DNA from: Chamaecrista fasciculata
Taxonomy: Eukaryota > Streptophyta > Magnoliopsida > Fabales > Fabaceae
NCBI GenBank assembly: GCA_003254925.1
Contig: QANZ01005174.1
Coordinates: 212,898-276,897, forward strand
DNA: 64,000 bases
Reading direction: 5' to 3'
The position numbers were made by a program, and so were the translations under genes. Positions 46,417 to 57,600 of the stretch are shown here, in pieces. Each line of letters begins with the position of its first letter. Within the stretch, counting starts at the first letter, position 1. The notes below the pieces were generated by a model, which saw only the letters and a list, made by a program, of their open reading frames with translations, did not search any database and was not told the DNA's origin.

Positions 46417-49400
46417 TTACCGCCATGGAAACTCGCTTGTATCGATACCAGCTTGGTGGAGCTCATCGACATACTGCAATGCCTCCCGGCATTCTTCTCG
46501 GTCATCAAAGAACTCTGTCTTGTCACCTTCTAATTCATATGTCTCGTGGCCTTTGCCAGCAACAACCTTCACCATGCATATAAAGGATTCACCTCATTTA
46601 TGAAACCACAATTTATATTAACCTTTCCTTACAGGGAATAGTTGGTTGATTTATCATTTAATTTATATATGACATATAAAGGATATACCTCATTTATGAA
46701 ACCACAATTTATATTTAACCTTTCCTTACAGGGAATAGTTGGTTGATTCATCATTTAATTTATATATGACACTAAGAATAATTCAAAAAGTTGTCCAGTG
46801 AAAAAAAATTAATAAAGTCAAGCTTTCGCTACATTGTTTTTCCAAGGAATCACTCTTTCCGTTAACGGCAGGATACAGGTCTACAGAGCATTGACAATCA
46901 ACTTATTGACAAGTTCTATCAATTCCAAGAAGTAAACGACTATTTAGGCACCCTCGAAAGCAATAGTGATACAGGGAGAAAGAATGTCCACATCCATGGA
47001 GGGGCATAAGGAAGCTAACCATGGCATTCAAGTTTGAAGTCATAAGATCGCTAAAATGCCAATGCCATTGCCATATTCAAAATCAATCGTTCCTTTAATG
47101 GATTCTTGAAAGGAAATAGATATTCTATGTTTATCCTTTGTGTTTAAGTTCAACATTTTCAAAATTCTGTTTCCTAACTAACATATTTGAATCTAATTTT
47201 GTCCCATGAAAGGACTCTAAGTGAAAACTCACTTCCCCCCCCCTCCCCCTCCTTAAGATATCACCATGTTTTTATTTTTATACTGTTTTAAATTTTCAGT
47301 AAAATAGAAATAAATAAAAAAACATTTTCAATTCCAAGCACCTAAAAGCTTTCAATTAAGTGAGTACTTATCTACATAATCCTTACATAGAACATTTGTA
47401 TGTTAGAAAGTGTCATGTCTAACAGAGAGATTCAAGAACTTACAACAACATCACCCTCCTCTCCCATTGCAATGGCAGCTCGTACAGCAACCCGTCTAAT
47501 GTCATGCAGAAAAAGCCTATGACCATTTGGAAGAGGTGGGTAGTAGTCATTTTCCCCATATTTCAGGTACTCTTGCATTGTCCATCCTACCCCAGCCAAC
47601 ATATCATCCAAAATATCCACTGCATACAAGGCAGATATTCATGTGTCAAAACCAGGCTTCTCAATCAAGTAATTCACCTTGACAATTAAAACTGTCCGTT
47701 ATTATGAAATGAACACAAGGAATAAAACTTTTCGGCCAAAAAAAAAAACACAAGGAATAATACTCAGAAAAGATAGAAAAGAATGGATAAAGACCTGAAA
47801 CATTCAGAGGAGCAAATATTCAACATCTTTTAGATCTAGTACATAAAATAAAACAACTATGATGTGACTAATCTTTCACCAAGAATGCGTTTGTACAATT
47901 TGTATTAAGACCCAGGCACATACTACAGAAAACACCGAATCAAGAGTTCACAAGAAATGATGGTTAACATCAACTACTAATATCACGCATTTCCTACAAA
48001 GCTATAAACCACAATAAAAGTACATACATGGATCTTCATTCTTTGAATTGTCGGATGTCAAAATGGTCACGTCGCTTTTATCTGTTGCTATCTTGGTCAT
48101 CATGGGTCTTTTCCCCCGGTCACTCTCGCCGCAACAACCAAACACTTCAAAAGAAAATATAAAAATTCATGATATGTAGAACAGAAAATATAATTTCACT
48201 CTCCAGACAGTCTATGTAAATTTCAGGCATATGCAGTAATAACAGGTGCAGCATGAGTGCTGACTATTCGGTAGAGTAGACAGAGTTGATTAAATGGAAT
48301 CTTCAGATAACAGTAATAAACGATACCAAACAATTGAAAATAATTTGAATACTACACGCAGAGAAAAAATAACCACACCGAAGTATCGACAAATGATGTT
48401 TCATTTTATCCCTTGTTTAAATCAAATGGAAAAGGAAATTTTCTATAGCAATTATTTAAGTAATAGAAAAGCAAACATACCAGTTATAATCCTCCGAGGT
48501 CCAAGCTCTCTCACAAAATCAAGCAATCTAGACAAGGCATCAGGTGTCTTAGCATAGTCCACTATCACCCCAAACGCTTGTTCCTCATCAATTAACTCAC
48601 ACCGTCCAGGAACTGCATCAACTTCTTCAACCCCTCTGACAATGTCCTCTAAAGGTGCCCCAACAGCTATGCCAACTGCCACGGCAGCAAGAATGTTGTA
48701 AATATTATGTCTTCCAAGTAAACCTGATGAAATTTCTAGTATGCCACTGGGGGTATTAACCAAGACCTGTGTCTCAAACAGAGATAGCTCATACTTTAAG
48801 GGGTGAACATCTGCATTCTTATTCTCCAGTGCAAATGTTACAATAGGAACTTCTGGGTTCCCTTGCGAAACAAAGAATGTTGCATTTGAATCATCAATGT
48901 TAACAACTTTCCTGTGCCGTTCAGGGTCCACCATTCTTGAGAATAGTTTAGCCGTTGCATCTCTGTATGCCTCCTCCGACCCATGGAGATCCACGTGTTC
49001 CTTTGTCAAATTCGTAAAAACTGCAATATCAAAATCAACCTCACTGCACTTTCCTAGAGCTAGCTCCTGAGAAGAAGTCTCCATGACCAATGCTTCAGTT
49101 CCATTGTGGAGCATCTTTGCCATCAAGTTTTGAACTAAAACAGCATCAGGACTTGTGTTTGGTGACTCTAACTTATTATCCCCATGCACATAATAAGCAA
49201 CCGAGCTCAACATTCCTGTTCGTAGTCCCATTGCTTCATACATGCTTTTTATCAAATAAGCCGTGGTAGTTTTGCCATTTGCCCCAGTTATCCCAATTAC
49301 TGCCATATTTTTGGATGGATACTTGTAAAAAGATGCAGCCAACGCAGGGAGAACCGCATTTGTATCTTCCACAATCACCAATGCCTTACAACCTAAGGTA

Positions 49401-50335
49401 TCTTCTATGTCTATCTCTTCACTCGCCACCACGGCGACCGCCCCTCTCTTGTCTGACTCAGTCAAGTACAAATGGCCATCAGCTTTTTGCCCAACACAGC
49501 AAACAAAGAGATCACCAGAACTCACTAGCCTTGAATCTTGCTGAATTCCAGTGATCTCAACCTCCAAATTACCATACACTGACACAGGCACAACCTTACT
49601 CTCATCCAAAAGCTCAGCCAGTGTCATTCTAAATTTGGGTTCCACTATTCTAGCTTTACTTTTTCCATAACTATCAAAATCCAAATCAAACGAACTTTGA
49701 TTTTTATCGTCAAATTCTCTAACCTCATGGCCGAATTTCTCCGAGCTCTCTGCATCCGAATCCTGGGAAATCACTCTGAGCCCATGGAGCTCATCAATTT
49801 CCTCCAAATCAACGACCTCTTCGGGTTGCAGCTCATCAATTCCCTCAACAACATCATCAGAAACCGTCTTCTCTTTCCTGGGATTCGGCTCCAGAAGCCC
49901 CTGCTTCACAAACTCTTTACGCTTCATGGCGATGGCTTTATCAATTTCACCGAACAAATCGTCCCCAGAATTTTCAGAATCGAGAGTGTCGGGAGCATCT
50001 TCGACATCGGCAATGGCAGCGAGGAAGGTAGACTGGTTGTTTTTGAAATCTTCTTCTTCAAGCTGGCGAGCACGTGCGGCTTGGCGCTCGATTTGCTGGA
50101 ATTTGGAAACTCCATGATCAGAATCCTCGGGTGCTTCAGGTGGGTCATCGTCGGCTGGGTTTGGATAGAACTTGCCGTCGGGGCCAATAGCTAAAGGAGC
50201 ACGAAGTGTTCGAAATGGAGGAGTAGATAGAGAGGGAAGTAAAGGTCTAAAAGGAACGTGTTGGGAATTTACAGTAAGGAAGTTGAATTTGGGAGAAACA
50301 AAGTGTGGAAGAGAAGAAAGAAATGTCAAAGCCAT
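46417..50335 (-). CDS. MURE: MurE-like Mur ligase, plastid (PAP11 of the plastid RNA polymerase complex)
   Basis: Four exons: 50335-48481, 48144-48028, 47619-47444 and 46566-46417; product 765 aa. An N-terminal Ser/Pro-rich transit peptide precedes an acidic plant-specific extension to about residue 230. Then come the Mur ligase N domain, the ATP site [11 protein letters not shown] (348-358), the central and C domains. The bacterial meso-diaminopimelate motif DNPR..EDP reads DNSKNEDP here. MurE adds diaminopimelate in peptidoglycan synthesis. In angiosperms the protein is a PEP-associated protein needed for plastid transcription and chloroplast development (established), so loss of the strict substrate motif is understandable. 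Start at the conserved [10 protein letters not shown]. Confidence 0.95.
46577..46769. repeat. Tandem duplication in the last MurE intron
   Basis: A 96-97-bp unit beginning CATATAAAGG occurs twice in tandem (46577-46672 and 46673-46769), about 95% identical. It starts 10 bp from the acceptor of the last exon, so the branch-point region is duplicated. Confidence 0.85.
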
Positions 50336-50507
50336 TACAGACTTTGCTGCTGAAGCTCAGTGACTATTAACTGTTGAACTGACCATATATAGCGTGTTGG
50401 GGTTTTAGCTGTGTTCACCGGAGATGATAGATAGGGGTTTGTAGTTCCAACATTATCATTATTCTCACAATTTTGTCCCATAACATATAAATGGTACATT
50501 TTTTAAG

Positions 50508-50938
50508 GTCAAAGTCTCACATTGGTCATTTATGTTTCAAATTGGTTCTATATGTTTTTATGATGTTTCAAATTGGTCTAAAAAAAATACTTTCAAGACA
50601 CGTTTTGACCTCATTTGTTAACTATTTTAAGTAGATAGAAAAAGAACTCTTCAAGTGTTAGCACCCAGCTTCAAATTCGTCGCATTCTGACTTCAAATGA
50701 GAAAGATATGGCCTATTACACATATTTGATCATGAAACGAGTTATTCATTTTTGAGTCTCGATTTGACCTCGTTTGCTAGTAATCTCAAAATACTCGTCA
50801 AAAGAAACTCGAAGCTCTAAATTTGTCTCATTTAAGCTTGAAATAAGAGAGATATGACCATATTAAGTATTTTTTGGACTAATTTAAACTATCGTAAAAA
50901 CATGTAGAATCAATGAGACTTTTCTAAATTTTATGTTA
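50508..50938. mobile_element. Foldback element of the 'CTCGTTTCAAGTTCGAA' family, MurE promoter side
   Basis: The arms begin GTCAAAGTCTCACATTGGT and (reversed) AGAAAAGTCTCATTGATTC. Inner blocks such as GACCTCGTTTGCTAGTAAT and AGAGAGATATGACCATATT are shared with 45131 and 25780. It lies about 170 bp above the MurE start codon. Confidence 0.6.
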
Positions 50939-51168
50939 CTTTTATTGTCTTTAATATTTATTTATTATCAATTTAAAACTTAAAATTTTATATTTTGATT
51001 GATCTTATTTTTTAGTTAACATTTTTTTTTAAAAAAAATTACGATGGACTACATCATTGTTTTTAGTTTGAATTAAAATTTAGGAAAAAAAGAAATTAAT
51101 ATTTGGTCTCTCAATTTTCACTCTTCCAACAATTTCATTCTTAAAGCAACAATGGAAATACACTATTT

Positions 51169-51393
51169 TTTTTGGTTAAGTTATGAATATCTGCCATCTA
51201 TCCGTGTAACGGTCTTAGCAAAGACTAATCTCATTCGGATCTCAGAGACGAAATGGCCAGAGTCCTCCCAATAATATTGACTCTAGGGATCGAACTTGGA
51301 TCCTCTCTCCCAACAATATTGACTCTAAGGATCAAACTTGGATCCTCTCCTATGATGTAGCTCGCCTAACCGCTACACCAAACACTGATCGGT
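51169..51393 (-). mobile_element. tRNA-derived SINE with duplicated B box
   Basis: The minus strand carries an A-box-like GTGTAGCGGTTAGGCGAGC and a B box AAGTTCGATCCC (with a second, AAGTTTGATCC, one unit earlier). It ends in an A-rich tail (51169-51175). Perfect 12-bp duplications AATACACTATTT flank it (51157-51168 and 51394-51405). The size of 225 bp fits plant SINEs. The duplicated internal unit is about 42 bp. Confidence 0.85.
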
Positions 51394-51405
51394 AATACAC
51401 TATTT

Positions 51406-53695
51406 GTTTCTACATAATTACAAATATCAATAAGTTATTCCATTAATCCTTTCTAAATTATTTAAATTGGTGATTTGACTATTAAATATACATATATCAC
51501 CTCTACATTAATGTTAGATATATAAAAAGTGGAAGAATTATTATAAATATATAATAAGTCTCACTTTCAATCTTTTTTACTTTTCCTAATTTTTACAATT
51601 GCAGCATTTAGGATTTATGAATACTACATAATTAAGATTAATTTTTTATTTTTTTTTTTCTCCAAATACAAATTACAAATGTGAAAAAAAAAAAAAGTAG
51701 TTACAGAGTTTCAATTTCATACTCATCATTTTCATCAATTTGAAACTAGTAGTACTTCAATTTAGATTTAAGTTTGATTTTTCAACTAATCATTGTGCTA
51801 CAACACTATTTAACATAGTCACGTCAATAATTAATATTAATTTCATCGTATTAGCTAACAGATAGCGTCTCAAAAACTAAAAAGTCGATAATTATAAAAA
51901 ATCAAAGACCGCTATTTTATTATTTAACAGTCTTTTTTTTGGCCAACTATTATTTAACATAGTCACGTTAGTAATTAATATTAAATTATTTTACTAATTT
52001 TATATTACGTCACTAGAAATTTATCATTAATATTTAAATGAAATTAAAATAAAATTGATTAAAATACTTTGACAAATGACAACTATAAATTTACTTCTCT
52101 TAGGCCACCATCGCTTTTTAGTGGCAAATAATATTTACTTTTTTTCTTTTTTAGTTTCTTTTTCCTTCTATTTTACCAAACAAATCAAAAGATCAAATTT
52201 TTGAAAGATCCAAACAACATACTCTTTAATCCTTAAAACATACAATGGTATATTCTTTAATTCATAAAAAGATCAAAAGGTATATTGTTTAGATCTTTTA
52301 AAAAACTAAACTATATATTCAATTTTAGATTGAGATATTCAATTACTCTAGATAGAATGAAAGAAATAAAAAAGATAAATTACACTTTGGTACCCTATTC
52401 TATGCACCGTTTTTACTTTGGTACCATATTTTTTCAAAAGTGACACTTTGGTACCTTGTTTGAGTGAGATTTTAGTGAGGATTGAGGTTTTTGGATGAGT
52501 TATTGAGTTTCTCGATGATTTCCGTACGTTTTCCGGCAAGTTTGGAGCATTTTTCGGTGGGTTTTAAATTTTCTACGTTTTCAATTTTAGTCCCCCTGTC
52601 ATTTGCTTTGATTTGTGTTGTTTTTACATTTCTATTCCATTTCATGAAGAATTCATGGATTAGGGATCAAGATGTAAGGTTTGAGAATCTTCAGGGATGC
52701 TCTTTCACTTTCATTTTGATAGTCAGGGATTAAAGTGAAAGAGACTTGAAGTTTTCAGGACTAAACTGAAATTTAAAATGGACGGAGGACTAACGGTGGG
52801 AGGTTTACGAAACATATGAGAACAAAACTGTGACAAAAAAGATATATGACTGATTTGGGACCTAAAGCAAAAATACATGACCAAATTCGAAACAAAAAAA
52901 TATATAAGACTGATTTGAGACTTAGAGCAAAGTTATAGGACCAAATTCACACTTTGGCAAAAGAGAACTAACGTGAAGTTGCTTTAAGAAGTTACTATTT
53001 CACATTGAAAAATATTATAGAGCTCTATCTCAAATGAAATGTCAAAACTCAAGAGGCAGGATTTTTAAAGCAATTTATCCTAAAGCGGCCCACCCTCTTT
53101 AAACCACTATTTGTGTAGTTCAAATAAATAACAACAATTTGTCAGAGTTAGCCGTCGAAATTATTTACCAAAACTCCTTTGGTACTGACATAGAATTAAT
53201 AATTTCTCTTAAAAACAGACTAATTACATATAACCAAACAACTTACATGCAGGTGCATTAACAGAATGAAACTCTAAAAATTGAGCAAGCAAAAAAAAAA
53301 CTGAGATATGAAGGTAAACAGATACAGATCATAGATCATGGGTCAAAATTATTGCCCATGAAGGAAATAACTCAATAAGCTCTCGCCTTCACAAATATAC
53401 AGTTGCAGCTTCTAAGTGGTAGTAGAAGTTAATATTACATGAAATTTAGTCAATTCAGGTTTCAACCATAATAAATAGATTTAATAAAAAAGAAAAAGGA
53501 AAACTAAGCCCTACTTCTAATTTCTCACTGGGGAATTAATGGGATGCCCAACAACTATATTTACCTTTTCTTGGAAGTTTTCCTACAAAATTTCTGAGTA
53601 TTTCAATCTAAATGACTCCCTATATGTTACACATGCGGTTGAGGCATGAACGTAAGAGACCAACACCACAATGGTTTTTGAAGAAAATAAAGGAT
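51406..53695. other. AT-rich intergenic DNA between MurE promoter and bHLH gene
   Basis: One arm of the 'CACTTTGGTACC' MITE family is at about 52375-52465. Another 'phenotype-neutral' looking block of TTTTCGG-rich sequence lies at 52490-52740 with an 83-codon frame that I do not support. The bHLH 3'UTR lies in the last 300 bases. Confidence 0.5.
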
Positions 53696-56600
53696 TCAAC
53701 ACTTCCAAGCAGCTTTTATGATTGCTTGTTTGATCTTTTTTGCTGATGCAACAGTTGGTCCTCTGAACTGCACATAAAATTGTACCCAGATCAAGATAAA
53801 AATAAAAGAGGCCAATACGATATGTTGGTGTTAATGAAACCTCACTAAAGATATCTGATCATTGATGAGGATAAACTAAAGAAATATCATTGGTCATTCA
53901 TGTCCTAATGAAACCAAAATGTTCCTACTGAGAACCGTTTGCTTACCTTAGATTTAAAGGTTAGATGAAGATTCCCATCCGCTTCTGATGACTGAACTGA
54001 ATGAAAATCCAAGTGGAGATTGCTGACTGCTTCCATAATTTCCATCACCACTCCTTCTCTCCATGGACACTTCATTTTAACCACAACTTCTGTATCGCTC
54101 ATACTGATGGTAATGTTATCAGCAGAACTGTCTTTTGGAGCTAATGAGTTGTTCTCTCGGCATGTCTCATCGATTTCACATGCCTTTCTCTTGTTCATCA
54201 TTGGCTTCTTGCCATTATTAGTTTTGTTGTTAAAATAATTATCAGAAGTCCTCTCCACCATATCTTGGGGTGCTCTTTTAGTTTTAGTCTCTAAATTTAA
54301 TATCTCCCTGCATGCTTCAAGTTCTCTTACCTTCTTCTCTAGCTTTCTAAGGTATTCTATTGCATCGTCTAATATTGAAACTTTATCATCCTGCAGGAAT
54401 GACATAAAGAACTCGTTTCAGAAGTGATGTGCAAGTGAAAAACTCGCAGGAATCGAAAATAAGTTACCTTAGTAATTGAAGGGACCATTGATCTCAGGGT
54501 TAAAAACCTTTCATTTAGTTTTGCTCTTCTCCTTCTTTCTGACAACACGTGGTTCATGCCAATTTCATCAGCCTCTGCAGGTCTCATCCGCTCTTTGAAG
54601 TCATTTTCTTCTTGACACTCAAGCAGCCCATCCATGTGCATACGAGGAACATCAAACAATGCCTTCTTTAATAATTTTTGTGAGGTTCCTCCTCCTACCC
54701 TTTGACAACCCATTGATCCTCCATTCTTCCAACTGACAAAGCTGGATTCCTTGGGACTATTTTGAAAATATGATCCCATAATTAACTGGTCCGAGCCTTT
54801 TAGAAGCACAGAAAGCACTTGTTGATAATACCAATCATCACTTTGAAGATCCCCCGATGTCATTTTTATGTTATTACACTCCTGAAGGTCTTGTCCACAA
54901 TGCAAGTCAGTTTGGATTTGACCCTTGGGAATGGAGGCAATCTTTTCAGGATCAGCAAAAGTTTGAGATATGCAGTCACTAGAATTCATCGAGTTATGAA
55001 CACCATTACTCAATTCTTCATCCATAACCTGCCAGCTTTGGACTTGAGAAGCACCACCATTTATCCTTTCAACCATATATGTCTCATCTGCTAGTTGATT
55101 CGCTTCAAACACATTTGAACTACTATTTGGAGAAGTTATACCGGCATCATAAGCATTATGATTAAATGCTACACATGCAACATCTTTGTCATTTATTGTT
55201 TGTAATACAGCTCCAGACTTTGGAACATTGGCATCCAGAATATCCAAAAAAGAAGCTCTGATGCGTTGAACAAGGCTAAGGTCTTCTGAAATCTTCTCAA
55301 AAATGAAAGATGCAATTAGGACCAAAAAAATGTATGACACTGAGAATTTCTGAGGTGGTAAATGTCCTGATGACATAAAAGTTAGTATCGAGGAAAAACT
55401 TACCAAATCAGTTGTCCCTAGCTCCACAACACCTTCCAGAAAAGGAAAGCACACCACTGTCTGAAAGTTGAAAAAAAGAACATGAACCACACATATTGAT
55501 TAGATTTCTCATGCTAAATTTGAAGCAATTTACATTTATTGGTCTAGGACATGGAAGATCACTGCATAGTGCATAGATCAGATTTTTAGACTGCGGTGCT
55601 AGTCAATAAGAAGAGCTACAATTGCAGGAGTTATAGGTCTAGTTGTATGCTAGGCAAAATGTCCTGCTACCCGTTCTGCCTGGTGTAAGTAAAGAGCATA
55701 CAGTTATCTTAATGCCTAAGCCTATCAAAAAATGCTGGAAGACATCTTAATTTCTTTACATATTTTTCCAGAGCACTAAGCTAACTGTCAATAATCATGT
55801 AAACTGAAAGAAAAATCAAATGGTACCTGAATGGATGCACTCTGGTCGTAAGAGAAGCCACATGTCGCAAATGGGATCGAGAGAGAAAAAAAAGGACCAT
55901 TTTCAGACGTCATAATTACACACTAAATGAACAAAATAAGCCAAGAAACTGAATCCCTACCTTTGCCAGCAGGGTGCGACTAAAAACTCTACTATCAGCA
56001 AAATGAGCATTGTATACCCAGATGGGTTGGCCTTTTGCCAGAGTTCGTCCCGGTAATCTAAAAACATAGATAGCAATAACAGAATTGAGGATACTGCAGT
56101 ACACTAATGAGAAGCACACTTCATATTCCACGGCAAAACATGATGATGAGAGAATTTGGGGATCCAAACTCACAAGGTAAGAAATCTGGAAATGGAGAGA
56201 AAATTTACCCTTGGCCAACATTGAACACAAAGGACATACAAACCAAGTAATACCACTCTGTATCAGTAAGATCTTCAGGGGTTAGTGCGACTGAAGGCCT
56301 TTTAGCTTGTGGGGTGGCTTCTGCAGCAGCAAGGGACTTGAATAGCTCTCTCAGCTGCTCACTCCTTTGCAAGCCTATTTGATCAGAATTAAGTTCTACT
56401 GCTTGACTTGTTTTTCTAGTCTTTATGTCTCCATTATAATATCCCTCACCCCACTCCAACACCCTGCAAAATTCACAGAAAACAAATGTTTCCATATACC
56501 AAGTCGTCTCAGCTACCACCAAGCTAGCTTTAATCTAAATATATCAGCATACGCACTACAGAGTATTTTGGCCAAGACAGAACTTGAATATAAAACTATG

Positions 56601-56786
56601 AAGAAGAGGATTGAAAAAAAAAATCAAGATCTCTCCTGAAAAATCTGTATATGACTAATAATATATGAATGAAACTGTTAAAACGTACCCTGGCTTGGTA
56701 GCAGAAGGAGACCAGAATATAGCATAGCTCCACTGGACGCTCCTCACAGCCAAAGCGAGTTGTTTCTTCATGTTCTCGACCACCAT
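53696..56786 (-). CDS. EGL3: bHLH transcription factor, GL3/EGL3-type (subgroup IIIf)
   Basis: Eight coding exons: 56786-56689, 56463-56209, 56057-55961, 55841-55827, 55460-55404, 55292-54468, 54390-53947 and 53767-53696; 620 aa. Exon 4 is a 15-nt microexon (SASIQ) that restores the conserved LLAKSASIQTVVCFPFL. The N-terminal MYB-interacting region holds KKQLALAVRSVQWSYAIFW and WGEGYYNGDIKTRKT. The bHLH spans about 422-474 (HVLSERRRRAKLNERF; loop; DDKVSILDDAIEYLRKLE), followed by an ACT-like C terminus. IIIf proteins act with R2R3-MYB and TTG1 WD40 partners on anthocyanin, trichome and root-hair programmes. An in-frame stop lies just upstream of the ATG. EGL3 rather than GL3/TT8 is an inference from the MurE/SPPL2 neighbours. 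Confidence 0.93.
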
Positions 56787-57600
56787 CTCCTGGTTTAGCA
56801 ATTACTAGTAGTTATCATGTAAATCTTTGCTTGTTCAAGAACTATTGAAACCACTACAGTCTACAGCTCATAAGCGAAGTGCAGAAAATGTATGTTGACT
56901 TTAGAGAAGCGAATAATAGAGTAGGCTAAATTAGAAAATGAACGGTTACTATTATAATTAGCTTATTCTAATACTTACACCTGTTTCACACAAGCACTAG
57001 AATGAGCAAAAAACGGTAGGAACTTGTATTTTTCAAATGCGATTAAGTTAAGATATTGACTTAAAGTTATAATCCATTAAATTTAAACCTGAAAGGGAAT
57101 CCAAATAAAATACGAATCCCTATAGAGACCCCTAAAATATGATAATAACATTTGAATACTGAATTCAACACGTACACTTCGGCAAAACCATCACCAAAAT
57201 ACTCAAAGTGTCAGTTTTCTGCTATTAAAACACCAAACAAAAGAAATAAACGACCAAAAATACCCAAACATCTGGTCCCTACAACACAACCACCAAAAAC
57301 ATGTTTGTTTTTTTATCTTTGAATTTGGAAGGGTAATTATAACCACAAAGCCGTAATCATAGTACCGCAGGAAATTAATTACAGTCTGATCAACAAAGCA
57401 AAACAAAAAAAATTGACCCTTGTAAAAATTATACAGAAAAATCTCTTTATCGCACACCCAATTTCTCAAAAAGAAAAATTTGTTTACCTCGCGGCGATTC
57501 TGGAGTAGAAAAAATTGGGATCCAATTTTGCGGCAATGGTAGAAGTGATAGGAGTCTGAGCGTGGTATGGTGTGGTGGAGGGAGTCGGTGAAGATTCATT
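56787..57600 (-). other. 5'UTR intron and leader of the bHLH gene
   Basis: A leader-like exon (57488-57599 or further up) ends in CGCGAG/GTAAAC. It would splice to AACCAG/GAG at 56789/56790, three bases before the ATG. An ATG at 57597-57599 opens a frame through this junction that overlaps the main start. Confidence 0.5.

Noticed and set aside
49697..50194. 165-codon plus-strand frame as an antisense gene
   Set aside because: It mirrors the acidic, codon-biased first exon of MurE and has no recognisable domain.
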